A DNA stretch of 64,000 nt, from contig NC_134138.1 in the NCBI RefSeq assembly GCF_033958435.1, forward strand, positions 270,235,798 through 270,299,797, given 5' to 3'. The position numbers and the translations under genes were made by a program. Shown here piece after piece: positions 12,631 to 24,085 of this stretch (within the stretch, counting starts at the first letter, position 1; the number at the start of each line of letters is the position of its first letter). The notes below the pieces were generated by a model. The model was given only the letters and a program-made list of their open reading frames with translations. It had not been told where the DNA came from and did not search any database. Source of the DNA: Carettochelys insculpta (taxonomy: Eukaryota; Chordata; Testudines; Carettochelyidae).

Positions 12631-12663
12631 ACTTGGGATGGGAATGACCTGCATCTGGTCACC
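12631..12663 (-). CDS. CTDSPL: CTDSPL 33-bp cassette exon
   Basis: A micro-exon of exactly 33 bp encoding GDQMQVIPIPS. It follows in phase from the upstream exon ending in GGLQK. On the minus strand it is preceded by a 14-T polypyrimidine run and CCCCAG, and followed by a strong GTATGT donor, so both splice sites are convincing. Human CTDSPL has an isoform pair differing by 11 residues at this point, so this is very probably the same optional exon; skipping it keeps the frame. It sits about 8.9 kb downstream of exon 2. The methionine in GDQMQV differs from the arginine I recall in mammals. Confidence 0.92.
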
Positions 12664-13928
12664 CTGGGGAAAAAAAAAAAAAATCACCGTAAGGGCTTTT
12701 CAAAGGGTAGGACAGAAAGATCTGACTGAGGCTTTAAGCATAACTTGCAACCATTTTAACAAAAAAGTACTCAGGAACTCAACGAAAAATAACCGAATGG
12801 GTTTTTACATTTTCAAAGCTAAAATGATTAGTTAGTATAACACCCTATAAACGATTTTTAGACCATAAACTGATACATTCCATGTGTTAATTCATAAGAT
12901 GAAATAGGAAAATGTATCCGTGTTTATTTCAAGGTTTCCTTTCTTCAAGTAATAAAGTCCATGGTTCAGTTACAATGAATACATCGACTTGACTGAAGCT
13001 TCTAGGCTCAAAAAGTTGTAAGTCACTGGCAGCAACAGAATGCCATGCCTCCTGAACTTCCCTCCAGTTGAGATGACGTTCAGAGCCAGGTTCATTCACA
13101 ACTACTTTCCTGAATTACAGATTGCTAAATATAGTTCGAGGAAAACATTCTCCTACCTCAGGGCATGGGAAAATCCACCTACTTAACCTACAACCTTGGA
13201 TGTCAATTTCCATATCTATTCTAGATAAGCCACTTGTTTCCAGGATGATCTTGATGTGTGGACATGGCTGCTTCAGGAAAGGAAATTTTCTGGTAGCATG
13301 AAAAAACAAACACTCTTATTCTTTGTCCTAAAGTCCACAGATTGGTTACAATGAGATTTTCTTAGCCGTGTATAGTCAGGTGTGAAGCAGGATCATCTTT
13401 TAAATGTGGACATCCCAAGAGTTTATATATAAACATTTCTTCTAATGTCTACTGGGCATTAAGGCATGGTGAAGATTTCTATTAAAAGAAGAAAATGGCC
13501 AATACGCAGAATGGGGCAAAGCAAGCCTTCCAGCATTCCTCAATTACAGGAGATTTGACTACCTTGCTCTGAAACTGCCAGCGCTCCTAAGGATTGAACT
13601 ATTAGGCTTAACCAAAGGAAGAATACTATTTGAATGCCATGACAGTTCTGAAGACTGCCTGTCTTAATTAGAAGTACAATATTAGATCTCAGTGATAGCT
13701 CTCAACTTTAAATAAACTGATCTAATTGAATATATAAGTCTTGGGGAGACTTATCCTCATTTGTAGAAGTATATCAACTTTAGTCTGGGTAGTGCTGCAA
13801 GCAGCAGAATGAGATTGTCCTCTATGACTGTGTAAGATTGGAACATGGTTGATGCTCTTTAGATGCATTTAATATTGGAAGTTGCATACAAAACTTCTTG
13901 TCTAACCCTCAGAGAATACTGCACAATA

Positions 13929-14206
13929 CATTGGCTCAATCTAATTCTTGACCTTCCCCCCTTCACCCCTCCACTCTCTGATTTGCTCACCTTGATTATC
14001 TTTTTCTGATTTGTCCTCCTTGCTTACTGTTTTTGGTTCTCCATGTCTTAAATATTGAGTCTGTTCTGGTCTGGCTATGGTCTGAAGAAGTGGGTCTGTC
14101 CCACAAAAGCTCACCTAATAAACTATTTTGCTGGTCTTTAAAGTGCTACTTGACTGCTTTTTGTTTTGATAGTGTATAGACTAGCACGGCTTACTCTCTG
14201 TTACTG
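13929..14206 (+). mobile_element. Penelope-like element 3' tail
   Basis: The sequence is nearly identical in reverse complement to 23311-23590. It runs from the CATTGGCTCAATCTAATTCT block through TCTGAAGAAGTGGGTCTGTC and ends at AGACTAGCACGGCTTACTCT followed by CTGTTACT. The 23311-24085 copy continues into a GIY-YIG coding region, which identifies the family. This copy is 5'-truncated and non-coding. Confidence 0.8.
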
Positions 14207-14559
14207 TATACTTGACCTGTTTGTGTGGACACTCTCATATCTCACAGCAAAGCCATGGTAGAGGAACTCAAGGCTACGCTGACTGGTTGAAAATGGTAGT
14301 TAAAAATATGGGTTTTGCCTTAGCCAGTACAATAAGCTGTATCTGTTTTGGGACCCTGGAGAGCACTAATTACTTTATCCAAATACTCATTTTAAATTTG
14401 TTCAGAACAAGAAGGAGGATTGGTCTTGCAATAGCTGATCTCCTCAGAGACAGCGATCCCAAAAGCCAATGCTCGGTTAATCAATTCTCAGAGCCACGGC
14501 ATACTTCAGCCAGAACTACAAAAAAAGAATCCTAAAACCCCTCTTGCTCATTTTTGGTA

Positions 14560-15455
14560 CAGTAAACCCTCAAGTTACACAGGGGTTCTGTTTCTGCAAC
14601 CCCCATGTAACTGAAATTTTTGTGCAAGTCAAGTTCCCAGCAATTTTCATGCAACATGATTCTCGGCTCCCCTGGGGTCGCAGGATCTGGGAAATTGACC
14701 AGCCCAGCAGGACTGGTCAGTTTCCTGAGGACCAGAGTGGCAGGGAGCCAGGAACCAGAGGACAACCTTGTTCCCATCTCCCTGCCATTTGGCACTTGCA
14801 GGATCTGGGAAAACTGACCAGCTTGTCAGTTTCCGGGGTCCCACAAAGGGCGGGGAGCTGGGAAACAGGCAGAAGCCTGACTTCTGTCTCCCCTCCATTT
14901 GCAGAGAGGGGAAGCTTAGCAGGGCAGCAGCCTTGGTCAGTTTCCTAGCTCCAGATGGTGGAGGGGAGCCAGGAACCAGGGGCAGACTGGCTCCCAGCTC
15001 CCCTCCACTCACTGGAGCCAGGAAACTAACCAGGGCTGTTGCCCTACTTAGTTTTCTGGCTCTGCAAACGGAGGGTAGCCAGGCTGCCACTAGGTTCCCA
15101 GCTCCCCACCACTCTGGGGACTGGGAAACTGCTTCTCTGAGGAGCATCAGCCTGACTCGTGGCTGCTGCCTCTGAGCAGCCACTTGCTGTCACGGGGAAA
15201 AAACGCTCTTACCAAGGATGGCGGCCTGACTCACGGCTGCTGCCCTTCACAGGAGCAGCTGTCACCCCTGACAGGAGCAGGAAACCGCTCCTGTTGGGTG
15301 GCAAGAAGCAGGCTGCTGTGCCTAAGAGGAGTAGTCTCCCTGCTCCTGTCAGGGACAGCAGCCTGACTTGCGACTGGCACCCCTGACAGAAGTGGTTTCC
15401 TGCTCCTCTCAGGGGCTGTAGTTGTGTTAACCCTGACACATGTGCAACTTGATTG
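14560..15455 (+). mobile_element. Tigger/pogo-like element with internal palindromic tandem repeats
   Basis: Begins CAGTAAACCCTCAAGTTACA directly after a TA dinucleotide, as expected of Tc1/mariner-pogo (Tigger) elements. The right end is degraded near TGCAACTTGATTGG. The interior is GC-rich and built from repeated units of the form GGGAGCCAGGAA...CAG and TGACCAG...CTGGTCAGTTTC in alternating orientation. A sister copy is at 31058-31690. Several long frames cross it on both strands because the unit is repetitive; none looks like a protein. Confidence 0.65.
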
Positions 15456-15494
15456 GAAAAATTTAGAAAAGGTTGTGATGGTTTTGATATTACT

Positions 15495-15615
15495 GAATTT
15501 TTAATGGTCTAGGAATTATTATGGGAAAGGTCTATTGCTTATGTTCTGCAGGACATCACACTAGGTAAGCTCAACAGCCCCTTCTGGCCTTGACGTCTAT
15601 GAAGCTATGGTTTGA
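15495..15615 (+). repeat. CR1 LINE 3' end (short)
   Basis: Short sense-oriented CR1 tail ending in CCCCTTCTGGCCTTGACGTC followed by TATGAAGCTATGG, close to the usual CR1 terminus CTTCTGGCCTTGAAATCTAT. Confidence 0.65.
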
Positions 15616-16225
15616 TCTTTTCTGCACACTGTAAGGGAAAGCAGGGGAACTCCACACTGATGATTAATTCTTATGGTGCACTTCAAGAAAGTATCCAGGA
15701 GAATCAAACATCAAAGACTGCCCACCCTGTTACACTCTGTGAAGGAGAACAGGGGAAACAGCACTGAGTATTCATTTATTTCCCCTTTGAGAGTTTGCCA
15801 TCTGAAATCTTCTTCAGATGGGGGAGTGAAACTGTGGCAAGTGATTGCAGTGAATGTTATTTTCAGGTGGCTAGCAATCTCCCAGTCTTATAAAAGATTT
15901 AGGTTGTTTTTCCTCTTTCTGGGTCTCTCAAGAAAGGTACTGGCTTGAGGTTCAAGGATGGGCTCACCAGAAGCTCTCCACTCTACTGCACGGGATCTGC
16001 GTGGGCTAGATTGGTCTCAGGCTGTGAAATGAGAAGTTCTGGCGAAGGAGGCTATTATACAAATGGAAGCCGGGGAAGGCGCTCTCTCCAGCCTTGGCAG
16101 CACTTGTGTTCTGACAAATATCCTGCGTCTCTGACTCCTGGGGAACTGGAGATGGGAGGAAGCAGCTGAGTTCTTTAATCAGGGCAGGGCTGCTAGGTAC
16201 AAGCTACAGGCAGTGAGGAATAATT

Positions 16226-17384
16226 TTTACTCCCAGGGAATTCTGTACCACTGCACAACGAAGAATTTTGCAGAAATTTGTCCTGTTTGCAAAGAATTTC
16301 CTTTTCATTTCACAGAAACAGGCTGCCTAGATGTTGGGTGTCTCTAGAAGCCTCTGGACCTGGCAGAGCCCAGCTCACAAACAAAAGACAATAACATGGG
16401 GAGGGGATGGGAACTGAAGGGTTCCCAGGAGCTGCAGTTCCCATTATGCAGTGAAGGAAGGAGTCTGGGGTATGCAGGAAACTGTGCAACCCTGCATGCT
16501 GCGTCCACCTAGAGCACCAACTCCACAGCTCCCATTGGCTGGGAACTGCAGCCAATGGGAGTTGTGGGGGCAGTGCTTGCAGGTAGTGGCATGCAGACCC
16601 GCCCCATGTAGGAGAAGCTGCTGCCAGAGAAATGTACCTTCAGGAACCATGTTGTTTGGAGTAAGTGCCAACCCCCACCCCAATAACCTACCCCAGCCTA
16701 GATCCTACACTGCACATCCAAACTCCGTCCCGGAGCCTGCTCCCTGCACATACTCCTGCAGCCGAACTTTCTCCCAGAGCCTTCCAACTCCTGCATTCAA
16801 ACTCCCTCCCAAAATCTGCACCCCACAGCCCCTCCTGCACAAGCCTGGTGAAAGTGAGATGGGGTGGGTAGAGCAAATGATGGAGATGGGGGGATGAAGT
16901 GAATGGGGATGGAACCAAGGAGAAGGGGCAAGACAAGAGAGTCTTTGGCTTTGCACAATTCAACAAGTTTGCAACCCTAACTCTAGGAAGTATGGGGTGT
17001 GAGTGTCTGGGTTGGGGAAGTCCAGTGGCTTGGGTCTGGGGGGCAGACAGTGAGAGTATCTGGGCTAGGGACACCCCATGACCGAGCTCTGAAGAAGAGG
17101 GAGTGTGAGTGCCTAGCTCCCTAATCAGGCTTTAAGGGGGAGAAAAACAGGAATTGGGTTATCATAAGGGGTTTCTTAACTCTACGTCTGGAGGAGGGAT
17201 TTTTATTTTATTGCATCTGTATTCTTACAGATATACTTCTGACAGATAATTTGAAATACATTAGCAGAATAACAAACTGATGTGAAAATATATTATTTTG
17301 ACAAATAAAACTTTCAGAATTTTAAAATACTGTGAGCAGATTTAAAAAAATTGGTGCAGAATTTCCCCAAGGAGTAAACCTTTC
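16226..17384. mobile_element. DNA transposon-like element with about 22-bp TIRs
   Basis: Left end TTACTCCCAGGGAATTCTG (followed by TACC) and right end complement TTACTCCTTGGGGAAATTCT (followed by GCACC) form imperfect inverted repeats about 1.15 kb apart. Both subtermini also share AATTTTGCAGAAATT-like blocks. No target duplication was found. The interior has a degenerate roughly 40-bp C-rich repeat at about 16690-16850 (CCAAACTCCnTCCC...GAGCCTnC). No coding capacity is recognised. The class (hAT-like or other) is uncertain. Confidence 0.5.
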
Positions 17385-18540
17385 ATCTGGTATGCTGGCC
17401 TTCTGGGTTCACCTTCATTCATGAAGGCTGAGTGAGAGTGCTTGTCTTAGAGCCTGTTCTTCTCCTATTCTGCCCATCTCCTTTCTGCCACAAGGTAGCC
17501 TAGATAATGTTGCTCTACCTGGATTTCATTTGCCCAGCATTCCTGGCCTCCCCTTCTCTACCTGGGAGATGGGATCAAGACAAATGGGATATTGCTTTGC
17601 AACTAAAACAGCATTCTAGCCACACACTCAACTAACTCCCCACTGACACTGTTGATAAGGGGGGAGCAAACAAAAGACCATTCCTTCTGCTTCTACAGCT
17701 GGGAGGACTGGTTGAGTCACTTTGCCATTGGTGAGGAAGACAATACTAGAAGGATGTCTTTGGCTACCCTACTGTCAGGTCTGGTTCTGCACCAAGCTGC
17801 GAAGAGGATGAGGTATCCATTGTAACAAATCTGTGGGCTACAGAACAAAAATCTGTTCTGAGTTAAAGGGTATTGTAGCTATCTGGGCAACAAACAGAAA
17901 AAAAATTGCATTATAGTTTCAGTAGTTTCACCTCTACCAGAAATTAACAATTTTACAGAATAGACTGATCAGCGCTCAATGTATAAGATGCACATTCCAA
18001 AGAGACTGTTCTGAGTATAAGTTTTAACAATAGCCTCATATGTTTTAGCGAGTATCTTATTTTAATATTTTAAAATGGAATAGTAATAACTGCTATAAAA
18101 TTGTGTCAGTCTTCAGTTCTGTAAAGGGTAACCCAGTTAGTGAATCAGAGCTGAACAACATCAGACTATAATTCTTGGTAAAAATGAAAAAACAACATAT
18201 TTGCTGTTTGTTCTGAAAAAATATTTTTCAGACTAAACCAAAAATAATATTTAGAAACAGAACTATTAGAATGTTAGAAGATCACTCTTACTTTGCTTAG
18301 TTTTGAAGAAATGTATTTTACAAAAATTTGTTCTCACTCTGCATTGCCTAATAACAAGCTGTTAAAGCTGAAACAGATTAAAAGCTAATTCCTGAACCAA
18401 TTAAAATTGAACCTAGTATGTCAATTTCAAGAATGTACTTTAACAGTTTAGGAATTGCTTACACTAAACTGCTATAAGAATGACAATGTGCCTTCCCCAA
18501 TGCCTACTTCATTCACTCAGTTTTTCCTTGCTTTAACATT

Positions 18541-18561
18541 CATCATCATCATCATCATCAA
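18541..18561 (+). repeat. (ATC)n microsatellite
   Basis: Six to seven ATC units followed by AATGACTGTGGGCTCAGCGC. This may be the tail of an unidentified non-LTR element, but the flank was not recognised. Confidence 0.8.
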
Positions 18562-20820
18562 TGACTGTGGGCTCAGCGCCCATTGGTGTCATCATCCATG
18601 TAACACCAACACAAAAGAAAAAAGGTGAAATACATACATCATTTTATACTCCAGCTCCTTAATAGGGACTAACTTCGTAATTGTTTAATGCCCTTCCTAT
18701 GTTTTTCAGGGAAAAAGTCATGCCACAAAAACTGGTGCTTAAAGAAACATGACTTGAGAGTTACAAATTCAAAGTATCTTCTGAAAAACTGCATTATCCC
18801 ATACAACGTGACACTGAGTGTTCCATTATTTATGATTCCAAATCATTTATGAAGTTATCAACTTTGAATTCTCTAGCAGTGATGTTTCAAATTTAAAATA
18901 AAGGCAGCACATACCTTTACCACTGCAACTAAGCTTACACTTACAACATATACACATACAGCATTCACTTATTTTCAATAACTTTAAAGGTTTAGTTAAA
19001 TGGTTTAAGGAGTTAACACTCTTTTCTACCAAGTATTAAAAAGCTTTGTTGAAACTGGTCATTTTACAAATTAAAATGTTTGCCTTAATCTTTAGTTTAC
19101 TAACAGATATGAACAATTTAATCCTTCCCAAGAATTATTCACTGAAAGTTGTGGTATAATTTTAAAATGTAATCCTTGTGATATTTGTTTCTGACTGAAT
19201 TAGGATGAACATTAATTTTTGAATTTTACAAATTGGAGTTAACTGTTAACATTATATTATAGTAACAGATTAACACGAGGATGATTCCTAGTATTTACGT
19301 GGCATATGTGGTGAGTCCCTCAAGGCATAATGTACATCTGTCAAATTACTCTGTATCATATTATGCCTTATGAATATTTCTATTCTGGATAATTAAATAA
19401 TTATTCTATCCCATAAAAAACAAATTACAAGATATTTTCTAGAGATTTGAGGATATCACGTATGTATTGGCCATCAAGCCAAAGAACTTGGATCATTTTA
19501 CTAGTTTGGTTCCCAGCAAAACACCACTGGCTAAAAGTTGAACATTTAGCATTTATCACTTCTCTGGATCTCTCTCTCTCTGGAATTTATGCATTTTTTT
19601 TCTTTCACTCTGTATTTCACCCATAATCTTCTCTTTCTGTGTCCTTCCCCTGTTATTTTGTAAGGGACACAGCTTTGCTGATTTCCCATTACTCCCATTA
19701 TTACTAGAATTTTGAGCATATTGTCTGCAGCAGACTTGAAAAATGAGACTCTCCATCCATGGAAGACTAGATTTTGCTCACTTCACAGTAAATCAATAAT
19801 GCAGCTATAGATATGCAAAAAGGTCTGCCTCCTCTCTGGTGCATACTACACACTGCAGTACACCTAACCTACTGGACAATGGACCAAATTTAACCTCAGA
19901 CTATTGTGCATTATTACAATTCAATTCTCCAACAATACACCTGGTCTCCCTGCCATCCTGATCTGGTCTTCCTATCTTTCTTTCACTGGATAGCTCCTGT
20001 GCCACTGCTCCAACCTTTCAGAGTCCAACAGGCAATTTGAAAAAATAGAAAAATAATGGGAAACTGGCATGAACTGCGTCAAGATTATGAACTGGTGTAA
20101 GCAGTACTCTTGCCCGATAGCGAGAAAGGCTCACTATTCTTCTGAGACTCCCATGCCTAAAGGAATAGATTATAAATGGCTCTGGATAAACAGTATAGTA
20201 CATCTCTGCAATGGAGAGTGCTGCAAATAGAGCATGGCTTGGGGAAAAGAAAGGATTCCTCTGATCTCCTTGCCAAACTAAGTGTTGGTCATGCAAGGCA
20301 AGTTGCCTCCATGTTATCAGTTAAAATATAACTAAGTTATAATTATATGCTATAATTACGTGGCTATGCTGTACAATTTCCAGTTCTAGAACTTGTGCAA
20401 AATAACCCTCTGACTTTCATAGCCACTGCTTTTAATTCAAAGATTAAAAATTTTAAGGGTTTCATTTTTAAATTACCTACTGTTCAATCACTATTTAAAA
20501 TCTAAATATAATCAACCAAAACATCCCGCAACCTGGGAAAATAATCACTCAGAACTGACATCTCTGAGATTGTTTCATGGGAGCACAGTATCTATAACTG
20601 AGGTGTGACAAAGAAAGTGAATCTCAACCTTGTCCTGTCCCATGCTCGGAATGCCTCAACACACTCACAAAGCTACTTCATATGAAGCTCAAAGTAGTGC
20701 TAATTGACTCCAGAAGGAACACAACCTAACCCTTTTTACAAACAAAAAATTGGTCCTGTAGCACTTTCATTTTTGTCTTTCTGTTAAATTTTTGTCACGC
20801 CAAGTTTACATGTCTCAGAA

Positions 20821-20946
20821 TTTCCACATCTGAAGAAGTGGGTCTGTCCCACAAAACCTAATAAATTATTTTGTTAGTCTTTAAAGTTCTACAGCAATGC
20901 TTTTTTGTTTTGTGTAGATACAGACTAACACGGCTAACCCTCTTTA
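20821..20946 (+). mobile_element. Penelope-like 3' tail
   Basis: Contains TCTGAAGAAGTGGGTCTGTC, TTTGTTAGTCTTTAAAGTTC and AGACTAACACGGCTAACCCT, homologous to the 3' end of the Penelope-like copy at 23311-24085. 5'-truncated. Confidence 0.75.
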
Positions 20947-21058
20947 GTTGGAGATAAACAATGGAGGTAAAACAGGTGCACAGGAAGAAGGAAAACTGAG
21001 GGTCTTCTTCCTCTGACAACACAAGTCTAGATTTTTGGGTTCTTTGAGTTTTTAGACA

Positions 21059-21345
21059 GGCCTGGTCCACACTTAAAAATTAGATCCATCTAGATATGCA
21101 TCTTAGGACTGTAAAAATTTTTGCATTCTGCGTGTCAGTTAGGTTGATCTAACCTGTGATACAGACATAGCCAAGTTGACAAAAGAGTTCTTCTGTTGAT
21201 CTAGTTGCTGCCCCTCGGAGAGATGGACTAAATACATCACTTGAAAAACCTCTTCCATGGATGCAGAAATCATCTACATTGCATTGCTACAGAAATGCAG
21301 CTGTAGTGCCATAGCAATACTCATATTGTTCGAACACTACAGTTA
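21059..21345 (+). mobile_element. Degraded Harbinger-type MITE
   Basis: Starts GGCCTGGTCCACACTTA (compare GGCYTGGTCTACACTA termini) and has internal GTTAGGTTGATCTAACCTGT and TTCTTCTGTTGATCTAGTTG blocks typical of a common turtle MITE. The right terminus is too diverged to place, so the end coordinate is approximate. Confidence 0.5.
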
Positions 21346-21588
21346 TTTTCTTCGGACCTGCAGTACTAGTATCCATGTCTTAAATTATAACTACTGTTCA
21401 AAAGAAAAATTACAATATTTTAAATTAGTGTCTCAAGAGGTGCTACTTGCTGCTTCTTCAGAATGTTCATGTTATTTGAGTTAAAGTTGAGCCTTTCACA
21501 TGGGAAACACAACACGTAATTTGTGACTGCCAATTTGTTTACAAGGATCTAAAGACCAAAAAAGAAAAAAAGGGTACAAGTCACTGAC

Positions 21589-21743
21589 CTTCTGAAGTCC
21601 CCCATTTTCCTCCACCAATGGAGGAAGAGTACTAGTGCTATTGGTAGATGGTGGTTCGACATTGTAGTCACGAAAACAGCAGAATAAGGTGCTAAAGATA
21701 CTTCGACTCCTTTGCTTCTTCAAGCTGATATTACACTGGGACA
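21589..21743 (-). CDS. CTDSPL: CTDSPL coding exon 2 (small CTD phosphatase-like)
   Basis: Internal exon of CTDSPL, a nuclear HAD-family (DxDx) phosphatase that acts on the RNA polymerase II C-terminal domain and belongs to the REST/SCP silencing group. The exon encodes 51 whole codons of the N-terminal regulatory region, running from [14 protein letters not shown] through [10 protein letters not shown] to [14 protein letters not shown] recognise this as CTDSPL-type rather than CTDSP1 or CTDSP2. The acceptor reads TTTTATAG before 21743 and the donor is AAG|GTCAGTG at 21588. The length is 155 bp (2 + 51 x 3), so it enters in phase 1 and leaves in phase 0. No stop falls inside it. The catalytic HAD domain is not in the window and should lie downstream, beyond position 1. 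Exon 1 should lie beyond 64000. Confidence 0.93.
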
Positions 21744-23310
21744 CTATAAAATGGGGGAAAAAGAAATTATGCTTTAAATTTTCCAGATACAAAATGGTTA
21801 TTGTTCTTTTCAAATAAAATATAATTTCCAAAAGTGCTTTAAGGTATCTTAAATTCAGAAAATAATTAATTTCTGATGTTCATCAACTTTACCTTTACAC
21901 CATATCCTTCACTGTCAAATTGACACACATGGGTCTGTATAAACACTTCAGGTTTGGCTCTCCACACTATTCAAGCTCCTATGATACTATACTGTCATAT
22001 AATTTGATAGATGCTCTAGAAATGCTTAAAAATAAATACCGTGAACTACAGCCTGTAATTTGGTGCCAAAATATGACTCTGAAATGGGACTATGTTCTAA
22101 AACAGAATGTCATCATCAAAAGTCAACTGCTCCCTGGGCACATTTTCGGCAAAACATTTCACTGTTTGAGACACACACTCATTCCACCTAGAGATTTTTT
22201 TTTAAATTCCCCTGCTGCTTATGCTTTAACAGCTATCCTACAGAACTTAAAAGCATTATAAACAATTCTCATAACACAGAGAATTAAATGAAATATTAGA
22301 AGGTAAGAAAGGCTGCAAGTCTTAGTGTGGAACAGATTATCCTGGCACTGTGTGCTACAACAGGGCAAATGAAACAAACGCAAAGAGGGCAGAGAAACAT
22401 TTTTAAAAGATAAAATATGACACTGTGACAGTGATGGGCAACCCAGGCTAGTGAGTGGGCCACATGAATGGCCCTACATCTCATAAGGTGGAAGATTGTT
22501 GTAACCAAGACAGTTTCCTAGGATAGAATAGTTTGATAACTGCACTTATGCACCTTCCTAGAATTTGCATGATGTGCTGATTGACCCATAGTAGTGCTTT
22601 GATTGATGCAGAGGGAATCTTATCTATTTTCTGTGCAATCAGCATGCACCTGACTTTATGTGCCCTTCTTTTTACTAATCCTGGTAGGAAAATACCCACG
22701 TGAATGGAAACCAGAGGAATCTGGTAAACCTTCTGATGGACCCCTGCCCATAATTTATGGAAAATAAGTTATGAATACAAATATGCAGAACTCAAATACG
22801 CTGGACATAATGTGGCTTATAACCTATTGTTTTCAATGGTATAATCTGCTGGATCTGTAAATCCTATTTTTGTGGATATATAATTTTTGTAGTTGAAGTT
22901 TTAGGTATTGTCCACCCTACTGTGGCTACCCTATTGTGAGAGTATGGCTTGTGAAGGGATAGCAGTAGCTGGCCAACAAAGAGCCTTTAATGGGTGTCAA
23001 TCCACAGCTGAGGAAACTGACTGTAAACATTCAATGCTGCAGACAGGCAACAGCTGATTGCCTAAAAAGGAGTTGGACAGGTGACTTGCTCATGTGATAG
23101 TTTCCACCTTGGAGAACACTTTTACACAAACAGAACAATGAAGTTCTCTCCATGGTGGAAAGGTATAAAGACGGCCTGGGATTCCTCCATCCTTTGTCTT
23201 CAGCCTGCCTTTGAAACTGCTTGACACACCATAATAAAGACAGAACTATACTGGAAATCCAGGTCAAGATAAGATCATTTCTGACCTGAAGATTTCACCA
23301 AAATATAAAA

Positions 23311-24085
23311 GAGTAACAGAGAGGAAGCCGTGCTAGTCTATACACTATCAAAACAAAAAGCAGTAAAGTAGCACTTTAAAGACTAGCAAAATAGCTTATT
23401 TGGTGAGCTTTCGTGGGACAGACCTACTTCTTCAGACCACAGCCAGACCAGAACAGACTCAATATTTAAGGCACAGAGAACCAAAAACAGTAAGCAAGGA
23501 GGACAAATCAGAAAAGGATAACCAAGGTGAGCAAATCAGAGAGTGGAGGGGTGGGGGGGAAGGTCAAGAATTAGACTGAGCCAAGTATGCAGACGAGCCC
23601 CTATAGTGACTCAGAAAGTTCCCATCACGATTTAAACCATGTGTTAATGTGCCGAATTTGAATATAAAGTCAGCTCGGCTGCTTCCCTTTCCAGAATGGT
23701 GTGACAACTCTTCCTCAGTAACACACGTACCTTCAGGTCATTGACAGAATGCCCCATTCCATTAAAATGTTGACTAACTGGTTTGTGGATCTGGAGTGTT
23801 TTGACGTCTGTTTTGTGCCCATTGACCCTTTGTCTAAGGGCATTAGAAGTCTGTCCAATATACAAAGCATCTGGGCATTGTTGGCACATGATGGCATATA
23901 TGATGTTAGCAGAGGAGCATGAGAAAGTACCCATGATTCTGTGAGTAACCTGGTTAGGTCCAGTGATGGTATTTCCAGAGAAGATATGCGGACAAAGCTG
24001 GCAGCAGGCTTTGTTGCAGGGAAAGGTTCCAGGACTGGTGTTCCTGGGGTATAGACTGTGGCTAACTGTTTAGGGGCAGAACTCA
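23311..24085 (-). mobile_element. Penelope-like element, 5'-truncated (endonuclease + 3' tail)
   Basis: Minus-strand insertion. Its 3' end is at 23311 (complement of CTAGCACGGCTTCCTCTCTG followed by TTACTC). Its upstream part encodes the C-terminal region of a Penelope-type reverse transcriptase, and its tail is the same sequence as the stand-alone tails at 13929, 20821 and 57012. It lies within the LTR-like segment, making the local order hAT > LTR-like > Penelope. Confidence 0.85.
23641..24045 (-). pseudogene. Penelope-like GIY-YIG endonuclease domain (partial)
   Basis: In order on the minus strand: a Cys-rich linker CNKACCQLCPHIFSG (near 24010), then SCSSANIIYAIMCQQC carrying the GIY-equivalent IYAI, then DALYIGQTSNALRQRVNGHK carrying YIG and the conserved Arg, then VSQHFNGMGHS, and a C-terminal EREAAELTLYSNSAH. 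This is the EN domain of Penelope-like retroelements, which use a GIY-YIG nuclease rather than an APE-type one. The reverse transcriptase domain is missing because of 5' truncation. The surviving reading frame contains no obvious stop from the linker to the C-terminus, suggesting a fairly young copy. Confidence 0.88.

Larger units (their letters stand above)
12664..21588 (-). other. CTDSPL: CTDSPL intron 2
   Basis: Intron between the two recognised coding exons, bounded by GTCAGTG (21588 side) and CCCCAG (12664 side). It contains a Penelope-like tail, a Tigger-like element with palindromic repeats, a CR1 tail, a 1.15-kb TIR element, an (ATC)n tract, a second Penelope-like tail and a MITE remnant. 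The stretches 12684-13928, 14207-14559, 15620-16225, 17385-18539 and 18562-20820 are AT-rich, and I see no gene or classifiable repeat in them. Confidence 0.85.

Noticed and set aside
12942..12966. TTCAAGTAAT, resembling the start of miR-26a, which in mammals lies in a CTDSPL intron
   Set aside because: Only the first ten bases agree, the strand is opposite to CTDSPL, and no hairpin partner is visible. The real miR-26a locus is expected in a later intron outside the window.
14647..15183. 178-codon minus-strand frame and overlapping plus-strand frames
   Set aside because: They are translations of the palindromic tandem repeat inside the Tigger-like element; the same unit is open on both strands.
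21920..22261. 113-codon open frame on the plus strand
   Set aside because: Protein text matches no family I know, no neighbouring exon-like signals; likely chance.
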